Origin: Caldifarciminota bacterium
GTDB taxonomy: Bacteria > Hydrothermota > Tepidihabitantia > SM23-42
Length of the DNA: 64,000 bases
Assembly: GCA_027026255.1 (NCBI GenBank)
Contig: JALVOT010000018.1
Span: 1 to 64,000 of the forward strand
Direction of reading: 5' to 3'
Under the pieces are notes generated by a model. It was not told the origin of the DNA. It saw nothing but the letters and a program-made list of their open reading frames with translations, and ran no database searches. Below, in pieces: positions 37,932 through 47,668 of the stretch. Both the position numbers and the translations under genes were made by a program. The first letter of the stretch is position 1; each line of letters starts with the position of its first letter.

Positions 37932-39023
37932 TTAAGGTTTTCTTCTTGGTTTACCATATTTCTTTATGAATCTTTCTGTCTTTTCCCGACACAAATAATC
38001 AGGATACTGTACCGGTGGAGATTTGAAGAAATAACTGGACGGTTCAATAATCGGCCCGCTCAATTTATTATCTAAGGCAAGTTTTGCACACCTGATTGCA
38101 TCAATGACCACACCGGCTGAATTAGGCGAATCCCAGACCTCAAGTTTCAATTCAATATTCAAAGGCACATCACCGAAGGTGCGACCCTCAAGTCTCATAT
38201 GAGCCCATTTGCGGTCCTTAAGCCAGGCAACATAATCAGAAGGGCCGATATAGATATTCTCTTCACCCATATCATACTTTAAAAGAGATGTAACCGCCTG
38301 GGTCTTGGACTTCTTCTTCGAGGCAAGCCTTGACCTTTCAAGCATATTAAGAAAATCGGTATTACCGCCCACATTCAACTGGGATGTCCTTTCAAGTTTC
38401 ACCCCGCGGTCATTAAATAGATTCACCAAAACCCGGTGCAGAATAGTCGCCCCAACCTGGGATTTTATATCATCGCCCAGCACCGGCAGTCCCTTCTCAA
38501 TAAATCGCTTCTGCCAGTATTCCTCACTCGCAATAAATACTGGAATACAATTGATAAATGCACATCCTGCAGTAAGCACCTGTTCCACATACCACTTGGT
38601 CGCCTCTTCGCTGCCAACCGGAAGAAAATTGATCACCACATCGGTCTTGGTATTTTTTAGAAGACCCACAACATCAGCCGTAGGTCCGGGTGCCTTCTCA
38701 ATAATCTGGGATAGATAATACCCTAAGCCATCATGGGTCATTCCCCTCACAACCGGCGCATTTAACTTTGGAACATCACAAAATTTATAGGTATTATTTG
38801 GCTTTATAAATATTGCCTCAGCAAGGTCCTTTCCGACCTTATTTTTATCGATATCAATGCCAAATGTAAACTCGATATCATTGATATGATAACCACCAAG
38901 TTCAGTATGCATAATCCCCGGGATGAAATCGCCAACCCGGGCATTTCGGTAATAATAAACCCCCTGCACCAAACTGGAAGAACAATTTCCCACTCCAATA
39001 ATTGCTGCTCTGATTTTGCCCAT
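37932..39023 (-). CDS. ino1: Inositol-3-phosphate synthase
   Basis: A 363-residue NAD-dependent enzyme converting glucose 6-phosphate to 1D-myo-inositol 3-phosphate. Rossmann start [16 protein letters not shown], then [41 protein letters not shown], and [15 protein letters not shown]. It is of the short prokaryotic type. Product may feed inositol phospholipids or compatible solutes. It has GGAGG before the ATG and its own promoter. Confidence 0.94.
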   Translation of the reverse strand: MGKIRAAIIGVGNCSSSLVQGVYYYRNARVGDFIPGIMHTELGGYHINDIEFTFGIDIDKNKVGKDLAEAIFIKPNNTYKFCDVPKLNAPVVRGMTHDGLGYYLSQIIEKAPGPTADVVGLLKNTKTDVVINFLPVGSEEATKWYVEQVLTAGCAFINCIPVFIASEEYWQKRFIEKGLPVLGDDIKSQVGATILHRVLVNLFNDRGVKLERTSQLNVGGNTDFLNMLERSRLASKKKSKTQAVTSLLKYDMGEENIYIGPSDYVAWLKDRKWAHMRLEGRTFGDVPLNIELKLEVWDSPNSAGVVIDAIRCAKLALDNKLSGPIIEPSSYFFKSPPVQYPDYLCREKTERFIKKYGKPRRKP

Positions 39024-39081
39024 TGAACCTCCTTTCAGAAAATCCTCATTTCAACATTTCAAGATTCAAGATTTATAATCT

Positions 39082-39109
39082 ATTTTACATCTTTTTTTGT
39101 CAATGTCAA
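39082..39109 (-). promoter_or_regulatory. ino1-tmk-ctpA promoter
   Basis: Minus strand TTGACA (39104-39109), 16-nt spacer, TAAAAT (39082-39087); leader about 55 nt with GGAGG. It abuts the left end of the repeat element at 39121. Confidence 0.55.
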
Positions 39110-39120
39110 GGCACGATTTT

Positions 39121-39508
39121 CCTGACTCCTCTCCACTTTTTTCATTATGCCTCCTTGATCAATTGCAGCGGTATTCTGAACAGAATAAACTTTCATAAGA
39201 TTATTAAACTAAGACGAAAAATACTCAACAACTTCGTTTTACTTTTTTTATATTATTTTATTGGTCATTTGAAACATTTCTCTACCATCTTCGCCCGGTT
39301 CAATTTTTACCAGGGCTGGTGGCGCTTCCATTTTTCTCAGCGCGGGCGGCGTCCCCTTTTTTCTCAGCGCGGGCGGCGTCCCCGCCGCCCGCTGGAGGTT
39401 TGTCATCCTCAACTCGTTTCAGAAACTCCTGCAGCCCGCCAGGCGTCCTGCCTCGGGGCGAGACGCCCCCCGGCTATATTGTACTTACAAAAAACCGAAA
39501 TAAATCAG
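39121..39508. repeat. Dispersed GC-rich repeat element, copy 1
   Basis: About 390 bp closely related to 60364-60770 in the same orientation. Common parts include TCCACTTTTTTCATT, TTTATTAAACTAAGACGAA, a run of 27-bp units CTCAGCGCGGGCGGCGTCCC (two good and one degenerate here), the 9-bp hairpin GCGGGCGGC/GCCGCCCGC, and GGCTATATTGTACTTACAAA. The left terminus CCTGACTCCTCTCCACTTTT matches the inverted terminus of copy 2; the right terminus is eroded. No ORF is conserved, so a non-autonomous mobile element is likely. Confidence 0.8.
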
Positions 39509-39560
39509 ACGATTTTTCCGGTATACTGAATTTAAAAAGCGTTTGCCGGGAATTTCAATC

Positions 39561-39592
39561 TTTAACGTTTTTTTAACGGCCCGGATTATAAT
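39561..39592 (+). promoter_or_regulatory. Conserved upstream box of the 39601 pseudogene
   Basis: TTTAACGTTTTTTTAAC followed by ATTATAATTA, TATAAT at 39587-39592, 8 nt before the ATG. The same arrangement occurs at 42347-42380 before the zinc-ribbon gene, showing duplication. Confidence 0.5.
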
Positions 39593-39600
39593 TAACCATA

Positions 39601-40311
39601 ATGGCAAAAGGTTTAAGCAAAATCTGCCCTGAATGCAACGAACCGGGTGAAATAGAAAAGGATATCCGCTCTAATTGTAGGATAAAATTGATTTCAGCAC
39701 TTGCGGAATGTGACGCCGCACCAGGAACTGCCTTTGTCAGATACCGCTGTCAAGACGGTTTTTATTGTCAGAACACCGACCGAAAAAAATTTCCAGCTAT
39801 CTTCGAACCCGGAAAGGCATTAAAGAAGATGGTGATTATACGCTATATGCTGGAGTCGTTCTATCCGACGGCATTTATATCAACCCGGATAGCAGATACA
39901 GTCCGGACAAAAACCTCAGGCACAACTGTGCATAACGATGATATCGGGTTGCTGAAGCTTGCATCAATTCTCAAGGTCAAAGAAACAAATCCATCGCTTA
40001 CTAATGTATTGTTTATAACTGCCGGGCCAAATCTCCATCCAGACGCAGTCGATATTGGATTTAAAATGGGGACTAAATTATTACTCATATTCTATAATAA
40101 TTACAAAGGGCAGAGAGTTGCAGAATTTGTTAACCAATATCATAAGATTCCGGGAACTCATACGATTAACCGGCCGCCGACCGCTCCGCCTTCAGGTATA
40201 TATTTTTTGAACCTGAAATCTAACTACAATGCAGCCGTCGCCAAGGTTGTTATCCATCTATTATCAATCGGTAATGATAAAAAATTAAATGATGCCAGAT
40301 CAAATAAATAA
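39601..40311 (+). pseudogene. Degenerate fusion of zinc-ribbon start and T9SS cargo tail
   Basis: The 236-codon frame is open but mosaic. Its start (KICPECN...) aligns with the zinc-ribbon gene at 42388, yet most Cys pairs are lost. The end (YNNYKGQRVAEFVNQYHKIP...SGIYFLNLKSNYNAAVAKVV) is a recognisable T9SS/Por sorting domain. Between them the plausible protein sequence lies in another frame (GIKEDGDYTLYAGVVLSDGI), so frameshifts are present. Read as a pseudogene of a secreted protein; its upstream box is still intact. Confidence 0.55.
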
Positions 40312-40324
40312 AAGGAGATAAAAG

Positions 40325-41983
40325 ATGATTAAAATATTAATATCTTTGATATCCGTCACCTTTACTCTCGGGTCTACGCAGCCGGTATGGTCCTGGCTTG
40401 AAAAGATGTCCAGGGAGGAAAAAAATAATGCTGAAATTAAAATTTTCCTTGCCCCGGATGCAAGCGAACCGGCTAAACAGCTGGCTAAAAATATTGAAAC
40501 TCTATGGAATAATGGTAAATTTGATTCAGCCCTTGTCTTATTTCCCGAGTTCAAACCATTGACCGATATTAAAGATATGATAATCGGTAATAACTGGCGT
40601 AAGTCAATCCCAACATCATCGCAGGGTCGCTGGGGGGATAATGTGCTTATTAGTTCCGCACGCGGTGTCTATGATGTGGAACTTGATTATAAAATAGTGG
40701 GCAGCAATCATCATACCTTTGCAGCAACCTTTTCCGGCTATGGAACTTCCTATAATATCCTGCACATCTATTTTTCAACTGATAAAGGTGCAACCTGGAC
40801 CGAAACCTATGCTGCAAATACCGGTGACCAAACCCGCGATTTATCTGCGGTAGTCTGCGGCAAGCATTTTTATGTTGCCTTCACCAGCGGTCAAAACAAT
40901 AAGCATGCTTCGATTATGCGCTTCAGGTTCACAGACGGAAAAGTGGATGCATTCAGTAACAGCAGCACCATCCAGACAATATACAACACCTCCTCTTCAA
41001 TAGGAGCAAATGTATTATGCTCTGCCGAGGACAATGGATATAAAATTCTTTACTATCTTGCACGGCAGGGGCACGAACTTAAATTCTTTTTCGCCGACAC
41101 AGCTTGTGATTCCTGGGTAGAAAAAAATACAAATACCACGGATGCCTATCGTGGCATTGCTATGTGCTGTAATCCATTTGGTTCAACCTATAGCCAGTTT
41201 GCATGTTATTACGATGAATCTGATACTCTGCAAATCATCGCACGTGGAAGCGGAGATTGGCATAAGATTTATTTCCTGGACAGCTGTGGTTATAGAGCAT
41301 ACACAAGCGCGATTAGTGCCTGGAAAGATACGGTATTTTGTGCCTTTGAATATAACGGCGAAATTCATTATCTAAGAAGCGCCAATGGCGGAAGTCACTG
41401 GTACACGGGGAATGTAGACTACGCTACTGCTCAGAACCCAGATGTTACCTGCCGCTGGGGAGGCGGGATATCAGTTGTCTACCAATCATTAACAGGCAAT
41501 AAAGAGTTAAGATACCGATGGCGTGATTATGATTCAACCTGGTTGCCGCCTGTAAAAATTGCCGATGATACTCTTCTATATTACGGATGTCAACCGGCAA
41601 TTAATTATCTTGGTTACAACACTTACGGAATCGTCTTTGCAGGCAAGATGAATTCTGACGTTGTTGCCTATTATAACTACAGTGCCTGGACCGGTATCAC
41701 TGAACAGAAGGATTTAGACAAAAAGCATAATCTTATTAACATCTTTCCTAATCCTACGGCGAATAATACCAAAATTACTTACGCCCTCCAGAATCCAGGC
41801 GCGGTCGAACTTTCAATTTTTGATATTTCCGGAAGGCAAATCCTTGTTCTTTTTAATGGAATAGTCGCTAAAGGTAAACACATAATTTCACTGAACTGCG
41901 CAAAAATTCCTGCCGGCATATATTTTATCAGAATAAAAACCAATGATGCAGATGCAACACATCCGCTGCTCATTGTAAAATAA
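40325..41983 (+). CDS. Secreted beta-propeller-like protein with T9SS sorting domain
   Basis: A 552-residue protein. Signal peptide MIKILISLISVTFTLGS, a helical linker, then a region with sialidase/BNR-like repeats (HIYFSTDKGATWTET, HYLRSANGGSHWYTG, FACYYDESDTLQII) suggesting a beta-propeller, and a C-terminal Por-type domain (about 470-552): NIFPNPTANNTKITYAL, LSIFDISGRQILVL, IPAGIYFIRIKT. Cargo of a type IX secretion system, exported to the surface or medium. AAAGGAG lies before the ATG. Enzymatic activity is not evident. Confidence 0.82.
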   Translation: MIKILISLISVTFTLGSTQPVWSWLEKMSREEKNNAEIKIFLAPDASEPAKQLAKNIETLWNNGKFDSALVLFPEFKPLTDIKDMIIGNNWRKSIPTSSQGRWGDNVLISSARGVYDVELDYKIVGSNHHTFAATFSGYGTSYNILHIYFSTDKGATWTETYAANTGDQTRDLSAVVCGKHFYVAFTSGQNNKHASIMRFRFTDGKVDAFSNSSTIQTIYNTSSSIGANVLCSAEDNGYKILYYLARQGHELKFFFADTACDSWVEKNTNTTDAYRGIAMCCNPFGSTYSQFACYYDESDTLQIIARGSGDWHKIYFLDSCGYRAYTSAISAWKDTVFCAFEYNGEIHYLRSANGGSHWYTGNVDYATAQNPDVTCRWGGGISVVYQSLTGNKELRYRWRDYDSTWLPPVKIADDTLLYYGCQPAINYLGYNTYGIVFAGKMNSDVVAYYNYSAWTGITEQKDLDKKHNLINIFPNPTANNTKITYALQNPGAVELSIFDISGRQILVLFNGIVAKGKHIISLNCAKIPAGIYFIRIKTNDADATHPLLIVK

Positions 41984-42023
41984 ATAGTAGGCCCCGGGGA
42001 TTAAAAAATTCAGGGGGACATTA

Positions 42024-42057
42024 ATTACGCCATTACACCCGGGTGTAATGGCGTAAT
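42024..42057. repeat. 34-bp perfect palindrome
   Basis: ATTACGCCATTACACCC is followed at once by its exact reverse complement, centre CCC/GGG at 42040-42041. It is preceded by CAGGGGGACATTA, and an ACTTTT follows. It could act as a bidirectional terminator after the T9SS gene or be a REP-like element. Confidence 0.75.
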
Positions 42058-42131
42058 ACTTTTCTGAAAAGTTAAATTTAAAATAATCTTTCTTTATTAA
42101 TTATTATTTTATTATTATAATCAGTAATTCT

Positions 42132-42281
42132 TCTTACATCTCAACAACAAACTGCCAGACCGGATTTAATGATTACCCACTCAATATTGAAGTCAATGAT
42201 ACAGTAAAAGTCGTTATGAATAATGTAATATGGATAACTGCCGCAATCAACGGCCCTGATTCCGCTAATCTTTATTCATAA
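42132..42281 (+). pseudogene. Relic of a secreted protein gene
   Basis: An open frame without start codon reads CQTGFNDYPLNIEVNDTVKV then VMNNVIWITAAINGPDSANL and a stop. Composition is protein-like, but no start or signal exists. The rest of the 41984-42387 gap holds the palindrome and the promoter box. Confidence 0.3.
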
Positions 42282-42346
42282 TATGGGAGCAGCCGATGAA
42301 TGGCTTCTTAAGCAGTCGAATATTAACCTTATTTAACACCGTATAT

Positions 42347-42380
42347 TTTAACGTTTTTTTAACACCTTAAATTATAATTA
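42347..42380 (+). promoter_or_regulatory. Promoter box of the zinc-ribbon gene
   Basis: TTTTAACGTTTTTTTAACAC then ATTATAATTA, with TATAAT at 42373-42378 and ATG 9 nt later. Near-identical to the box before 39601. Confidence 0.5.
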
Positions 42381-42387
42381 GTCGGTG

Positions 42388-42585
42388 ATGAAGAGTTCAA
42401 AAAAGATATGCCCGAAATGCAATTACCTCGGCACCAAGGAAGATAATATCTGCCCGTATTGTGGGTTAAGGTTGATCGCACGGTGTCCAGATTGTGGTGC
42501 ACCAATCAGAATCGCCTTTGCTGCATACTGCTATCAATGTGGATTCCGCTTCAAAGATATTGTAAAGAAATCAAAGAAAAGATGA
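42388..42585 (+). CDS. Small zinc-ribbon protein
   Basis: A 65-residue protein with four Cys pairs: CPKC, CPYC, CPDC and CYQC, i.e. a double zinc ribbon, with a Lys-rich end. ATG at 42388 is 9 nt after a -10 box; the GTG at 42385 is an alternative. Role unknown; a regulator or assembly helper for the neighbouring secreted proteins is possible but unsupported. Confidence 0.7.
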   Translation: MKSSKKICPKCNYLGTKEDNICPYCGLRLIARCPDCGAPIRIAFAAYCYQCGFRFKDIVKKSKKR

Positions 42586-42668
42586 ATATGAATCATAACA
42601 GCACTAAGCATAATCGCTTCTGGATTATATCGATATTTATCTGCATTTGGGGTAAAGGGATTCAGTAA
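42582..42668 (+). CDS. Possible 28-residue membrane peptide
   Basis: Starts with an ATGA overlap on the zinc-ribbon stop and encodes MNMNHNSTKHNR followed by FWIISIFICIWGKGIQ, one hydrophobic segment. Ribosome site weak. Coupled translation is the only support. Confidence 0.3.
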   Translation: MNMNHNSTKHNRFWIISIFICIWGKGIQ

Positions 42669-42687
42669 ATAACAAAAGAAGATTATT

Positions 42688-44118
42688 ATGCGTTACATAC
42701 TATTCTTTCTAAGCCTTATCACCTATGCATCGGCCCGGACATCGGATACACTCTGGACAAAGACCTTTGGCGGACCTGATGACGAAGTGGGAAATGCAGT
42801 GGCACAGACCTCGGATGGCGGCTATATTATCACCGGCAGGACAAATAGTTTTGGCGCTGGTCTTAACGACCTCTATCTGATAAAGACCGACAGTCTGGGT
42901 AATGGAAAATGGATAAAAATCTTTGGTGATACTCTTTCTGATATCGGCTATTCAGTCCAACAAACTCCGGATAAAGGTTATATAATAACCGGTATGACTA
43001 CTTCTCATTACACCGGTAATAATATCTGGCTGATTAAAACCGACAGCCTGGGTAACATAATCTGGGAAAAAAACTACGCTGGGTCCGGAACCGATGTCGG
43101 TTATTCGGTGAATCAAACCGCTGATGGCGGTTATATCATTCTCGGCACAACCAATAGTTACGGTGCTGGCTTTTTCGATTTCTGGCTCATCAAAACCAAC
43201 AGTCTGGGAAATATCCAGTGGAGTAAGACCTATGGCGGAACCGACAGGGATGTCGGCAAGGCAGTGGTACAGACCTCGGACCACGGCTATATTATGACCG
43301 GTTATACTGAAAGTTATGGTAATGGGCAGTCAGATATCTGGTTAATCAGGACCGATAGTCTGGGTACTGTCCTCTGGGATACAACCTTTGGTGGTGGATT
43401 GGATGAAAGCGGTAATGCAATCAGAAAAACACTGGATCAAAAGTATATAATTGCCGGGTATTCCAAAAGTTCCAACAACAGTCTATGGTTGTGCAAAATT
43501 GACGACCTTGGAAATGTGGAGCATATAAAGAACCTTGGACACTCCTCTGGTATCGCCTACGGTTATTCCGTAGACCCGACCTCAGACGGAGGTTATATTA
43601 CAGTTGGGAATTTCTATTACTACTCCAACAACAAATACGATATCTGGTTGGTGAAGGTTGATAGCGCATTGAATAAGGTCTGGGAACTCTTTTTGGGTGG
43701 TGCTGATAATGACGGAGGATATTCGGTCCAGCAGACCTCGGATGAGGGTTATATTATTACCGGGTATACCACCAGTTACGGTGCGGGTAACAGTGATGTC
43801 TGGCTTATCAAGACCGAACCTGATGTCGGCATTGAAGAAGAAAAATCCTCTACTCATAAAGATCTCTTTTTTGGCACCGGACCAAACCCGACCTCTGGTT
43901 CAGTTCATCTCAGCTACGAAATCAGTAAGTCCAGTAATGTTCAAATTGTGGTCTACAATCCTCTGGGACAAAAAATTACAACCCTACGGGATCGACCTCA
44001 TGAAAAGGGAGTATATAACATTTCCTGGCGACCACAGGGTCTAAGTGCAGGCACTTACTTCATAACGCTGCAGACCGAGTATGCCAAAAAGACCATTAAA
44101 CTAATTCTTAATCGATAA
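42688..44118 (+). CDS. Secreted repeat protein with T9SS sorting domain
   Basis: A 476-residue protein. Signal peptide MRYILFFLSLITYASA, then about seven repeats of roughly 50 residues of the form W.K.FGG..DE.G..V.QTSDGGYI, ITGYT.S.GAG.SD.WLIKTDS.GN, a likely beta-propeller, and a Por-type C-terminal domain (about 395-476): GPNPTSGSVHLSYEI, VVYNPLGQKITTL, LSAGTYFITLQTEYAKKTIK. Exported by the type IX system. Function of the propeller unknown. The gene ends at a strong hairpin terminator. Confidence 0.82.
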   Translation: MRYILFFLSLITYASARTSDTLWTKTFGGPDDEVGNAVAQTSDGGYIITGRTNSFGAGLNDLYLIKTDSLGNGKWIKIFGDTLSDIGYSVQQTPDKGYIITGMTTSHYTGNNIWLIKTDSLGNIIWEKNYAGSGTDVGYSVNQTADGGYIILGTTNSYGAGFFDFWLIKTNSLGNIQWSKTYGGTDRDVGKAVVQTSDHGYIMTGYTESYGNGQSDIWLIRTDSLGTVLWDTTFGGGLDESGNAIRKTLDQKYIIAGYSKSSNNSLWLCKIDDLGNVEHIKNLGHSSGIAYGYSVDPTSDGGYITVGNFYYYSNNKYDIWLVKVDSALNKVWELFLGGADNDGGYSVQQTSDEGYIITGYTTSYGAGNSDVWLIKTEPDVGIEEEKSSTHKDLFFGTGPNPTSGSVHLSYEISKSSNVQIVVYNPLGQKITTLRDRPHEKGVYNISWRPQGLSAGTYFITLQTEYAKKTIKLILNR

Positions 44119-44141
44119 AAGAAATTGACTGAATGGAAAAC

Positions 44142-44170
44142 CCGGGTCAGCCTTTAACAGGCTGACCCGG
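44142..44170. terminator. Bidirectional terminator between convergent genes
   Basis: CCGGGTCAGCCT and AGGCTGACCCGG form a perfect 12-bp stem with 5-nt loop. On the minus strand GGTTTTCC follows, on the plus strand CTGATTTTAC. It separates the T9SS cargo gene from the convergent regulator gene. Confidence 0.8.
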
Positions 44171-44183
44171 CTGATTTTACAAA

Positions 44184-47100
44184 CTATTTTTTACCCAGTA
44201 TTCTTTTATAAAGACTGATTGTCTGGACGGATGGTGTAGTGTTAAATTCCTCCTTCAAACCCCTCTTGAGACGCTGAAACTGTCTTATGGCACTTATTCG
44301 ATTCCCCTGGTTGTAAAAACTTTCCATAATAATCTGACATGCCTGTTCATCATTAACATCAAAAGAAAGAAGCCGACGGGCAAAAAAGATTGCCTTCTGC
44401 CATTCAGCCCGCTCCATACACCTCTTTGCCAGCCAGTATAAGACCCTTCGGATCTTCTCTTTCAATTCAAACTGTTTATCAACAATGGGTCGGCTGTAGA
44501 ACTCAGGTAAAAAGTCTCCCCGGTATAAAGTCGTCGCCTTGAGTGCCCGGTCTTCAGCTGGATGTAGTTTTGCGCGTTGCTTTAGATACTGCCACTCTTT
44601 AACAAATGCTTCAAACTCCCAAAAATCCACCTGCAGCATATCTTTATTAAGAGAAAGAAAAGGACCCCTTTGCAGGATAATACCTTTACCAAGAATCTTA
44701 TTGAGTCTGGTCAAAAGAACCCGGAAATTCGCCTGCGATTTTCTCTTTGCCATATCCGGCCAGAGAAAAGATATTAAAATTTCTCGGGTAATACCACCAG
44801 GCCTCAGCAGCATCAGACCCAAAAGTTCCTGTGATTTTCTGGACTGCCATTCATTTCTGGCAATCTCCCCTATATCACCGGGCATTTTTACTGACAAACC
44901 GCCGAAGGTGGTTATCTCGATAGGATTTATTTGAAGTTTCTTCAATCTCTCACGAACAACCCGGCCGGCATTATTAAATTTTTTTGCCTCCAGTAACTTG
45001 TAAAGTTTAGAAATCCTTGGTGTCGCATTCATTTCAAAGAGCAGTTTTAATCCCTGTAAAAATATCGCCTCGCCATTTTCATCACCAAGCGCAAGTCCGA
45101 ATTTAATAAGCAAACCAGCGAGCAACATCTTTTCGCCATTTGATGACAGAATCTCCTTTGCCTTCTTGAAAAGTTTTAATGATTTATTATAATATCCTTT
45201 CTTTAAAAGCACCTGTGCCTTCTGGGCTGCAGCCTCCGCAAACCGTGTACTGAAATGGAGTCCTTTTACAAATCTTATTGCTCGTTCAGCAAATTTCAAT
45301 GCATCATCTATCTCGCCTTTCTTTAAATGAAGAGCACTTTTGTATAACATATAATCACAACGGGCGTTTATTTCCAGCTCCTTTTCATTAATTCCCTTCA
45401 GCAAATTTTCTGCCTCATCTATTTGATTCAACTCTAAAAATACACGCACCATATTCAACCGGGCAGTTAATTCCAGCCTTCTATTACATATCTTTTCCGC
45501 CTTAATCTTTGCCTTTTCAAAAAATTCTTTTGCGCGCCGGTATTCACCCTTAATCAAAAAACCGTAACCGATATAAAGTAAATCAACGCCGATAAGTTGC
45601 TCTTTCTCCATCAATTCTGCTTTTTTCAAAGATTCATAGAATCTTGCCAATGCAGAATCCATCTTACCCAATCTCGCTTCGACAATCCCTAATTGGGCAT
45701 AAGCGTCTCCGGTATACAAAAGAAGGTGGGCATTCTCTACCACCTTCACCGCCTCCAGTATAAATTCAAGTGCCTTATTTAAATCTCCCTTTGATAATGC
45801 AATCGATTTGAGATACAAAAATATCTTATATCGTGCTTCAGGCGCCTTGTCCTGAGGAATTTCGCCAATCAATCGCATAGCTTCGTCTTCGGCATTCTGG
45901 AGCAACCCCTTTCTGATTTGTAATAAACAATGTTCAGCCCTTAAGAGCCAGTAAAGGGACTCGCTCTTTTTCACCAATGTCATCGCCTTATTAAGATATT
46001 TTTCTGCCCCGGACAGATTTTGGAGTGCCAGATTTTCATGGAAAAGCATTCGGTAATGGATTCCCGCCTCTTTTTTCAATTTGTGTGCTTCACACACCTT
46101 TGCAAAATGCCCGATATCATCAATCTTTAAAACCCCTTTCTCCGACAACCAGTAAAGTTGGTTTGACAGGGATTTAATCTTCAGCGCCATTTTTTTGTTC
46201 ATCCCTTTTTTATCTACTATTCCTTGCGCAACCTTTAAATACCTCTTCGCCGATAGATATTGATAATTATCAAACAACCTCTCAGCAATATTAAATAGAT
46301 AAACAGCAAGCTCCCTGGTTTCTTCAGCAGGATGTAGGTCCTTTGTAAGGTGGAAGGCAATCTCTTCTTCAGCTGCATTATTTTTTTTCAAAATAACTGC
46401 AAGTTTTCTGTGCAGTTTACGACGCCGAGCAGGGTCTATTTTTTTATAAAACAGGGCACGAATCAAAGGGTGAATAAATAATGTCCTGGTCTCTTCAGAA
46501 TCCTTTATCAAACCTGAACTTGATAAAATATTAATCGACCTCAGAAACTGTTTTCTGGACTTCAATCCGCATAACTTATAAAGAATCGGAAGGCTGAATG
46601 ATTCGCCAATCACTGCCGCACTCTGCAGTAATTTCAATTCTGAATCTGATAATTTATGAAGACGATAACCGATTATGCTCTCAATAGTTTCGGAAACCGG
46701 AAAATCTTCATAATCGTCTTCAATCTGCCATTGATTTTTTGCCTCATCATAGAATATAATATTTTGATACATCAGGGTCTTAATGATTTCTTTAATAAAT
46801 AAAGGGTTCCCCCTTGTAATAGTAAAAAGCCAGCGTGCAAAAGCACCGGAAAGATTAGTGTTAAATATACTATTTAACACTAATCCGACTTCACCCGGGG
46901 AGAAATCAGAAAGCGTTATATACGAGACTGAATGTTCATTATTCAATTCATCTACAGCCATCTTTAACCCCTGATTATCCATCTGATCCCGCATTGTTGC
47001 AAGGATTAAAATTGATTTAGCTACGATTCTTCTAACAAGGTATTTCAATAATATAATTGAATCATCAGCCATCCACTGGATATCATCCAGCACAAGAACC

Positions 47101-47576
47101 AACGGTTTGGAAACCGACAGATTATCAAAAAAACCCTGTAAAGCGTAAAAAAATATGTGATTGTCAACCGGATAGTCTAATTCCTGTATCTCCAACGGAT
47201 AATACTCTTTTAATTTAGGTATAAGATGACTAAAATAAGAAGCAATTTCCGGTTTCAGAATCCTTCCGAACCATCCTGGTTGGTTTTTCTGTTTAAATAA
47301 ATAATCTTCAATCATCGGAACAAACGGCGAAAAAGGTCTTGCCTCATCCTTCAATGCCCGTCCGTAGAGAATGTAATAATCCCGGGAACCAATCTTTTCA
47401 ATAAATCGGTCAAGCAGTGAAGTCTTACCTACCCCTACCCCACCACGGATAATAATAAATCGACCATTATAATCCATAATATCCTTTACGGCGTCATGCA
47501 GCAGTTGTAATTCCCTTTCCCGATCGATGAATAATTCGTCGATATCTGTAGTGCTGAATAAAAATTCTTTTTTCAT
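44184..47576 (-). CDS. Large ATPase-TPR-BTAD transcriptional regulator
   Basis: A 1130-residue regulator. An N-terminal AAA/STAND-type ATPase (Walker A RGGVGVGKTSL at 44-54, Walker B LVLVLDDIQW) is followed by a long TPR-like helical region (about 400-870), then a winged-helix DNA-binding domain (about 880-975, FGGLSVKM...LLGLMLLRPGGITREILISFLWPD) and a bacterial transcriptional activation domain (about 985-1128, ALYRGDFLPEF-like ATTLYRGDFLPEF...NQGNRISAIRQFQRL). This is the reverse domain order of MalT-type LAL proteins and resembles SARP-type activators. It may control the adjacent secreted-protein genes or itself; direct repeats lie in its promoter. Confidence 0.9.
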   Translation of the reverse strand: MKKEFLFSTTDIDELFIDRERELQLLHDAVKDIMDYNGRFIIIRGGVGVGKTSLLDRFIEKIGSRDYYILYGRALKDEARPFSPFVPMIEDYLFKQKNQPGWFGRILKPEIASYFSHLIPKLKEYYPLEIQELDYPVDNHIFFYALQGFFDNLSVSKPLVLVLDDIQWMADDSIILLKYLVRRIVAKSILILATMRDQMDNQGLKMAVDELNNEHSVSYITLSDFSPGEVGLVLNSIFNTNLSGAFARWLFTITRGNPLFIKEIIKTLMYQNIIFYDEAKNQWQIEDDYEDFPVSETIESIIGYRLHKLSDSELKLLQSAAVIGESFSLPILYKLCGLKSRKQFLRSINILSSSGLIKDSEETRTLFIHPLIRALFYKKIDPARRRKLHRKLAVILKKNNAAEEEIAFHLTKDLHPAEETRELAVYLFNIAERLFDNYQYLSAKRYLKVAQGIVDKKGMNKKMALKIKSLSNQLYWLSEKGVLKIDDIGHFAKVCEAHKLKKEAGIHYRMLFHENLALQNLSGAEKYLNKAMTLVKKSESLYWLLRAEHCLLQIRKGLLQNAEDEAMRLIGEIPQDKAPEARYKIFLYLKSIALSKGDLNKALEFILEAVKVVENAHLLLYTGDAYAQLGIVEARLGKMDSALARFYESLKKAELMEKEQLIGVDLLYIGYGFLIKGEYRRAKEFFEKAKIKAEKICNRRLELTARLNMVRVFLELNQIDEAENLLKGINEKELEINARCDYMLYKSALHLKKGEIDDALKFAERAIRFVKGLHFSTRFAEAAAQKAQVLLKKGYYNKSLKLFKKAKEILSSNGEKMLLAGLLIKFGLALGDENGEAIFLQGLKLLFEMNATPRISKLYKLLEAKKFNNAGRVVRERLKKLQINPIEITTFGGLSVKMPGDIGEIARNEWQSRKSQELLGLMLLRPGGITREILISFLWPDMAKRKSQANFRVLLTRLNKILGKGIILQRGPFLSLNKDMLQVDFWEFEAFVKEWQYLKQRAKLHPAEDRALKATTLYRGDFLPEFYSRPIVDKQFELKEKIRRVLYWLAKRCMERAEWQKAIFFARRLLSFDVNDEQACQIIMESFYNQGNRISAIRQFQRLKRGLKEEFNTTPSVQTISLYKRILGKK

Positions 47577-47668
47577 AAATTAACAACCGGGGGGAAGACA
47601 TCGCTTGTTGGATTTGTAGATGGATACCGCTGATAAGTTATTTTAACAACAATCAAATAAACTTCAAA

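Noticed and set aside
39300-39420. CRISPR-like array
   Set aside because: The 27-bp units are directly adjacent without unique spacers, and no cas gene is present.
39023-39576. ORFs of 168 and 85 residues over the GC-rich repeat
   Set aside because: They translate the tandem repeat; the copy at 60364 does not keep the frames and there is no start signal.
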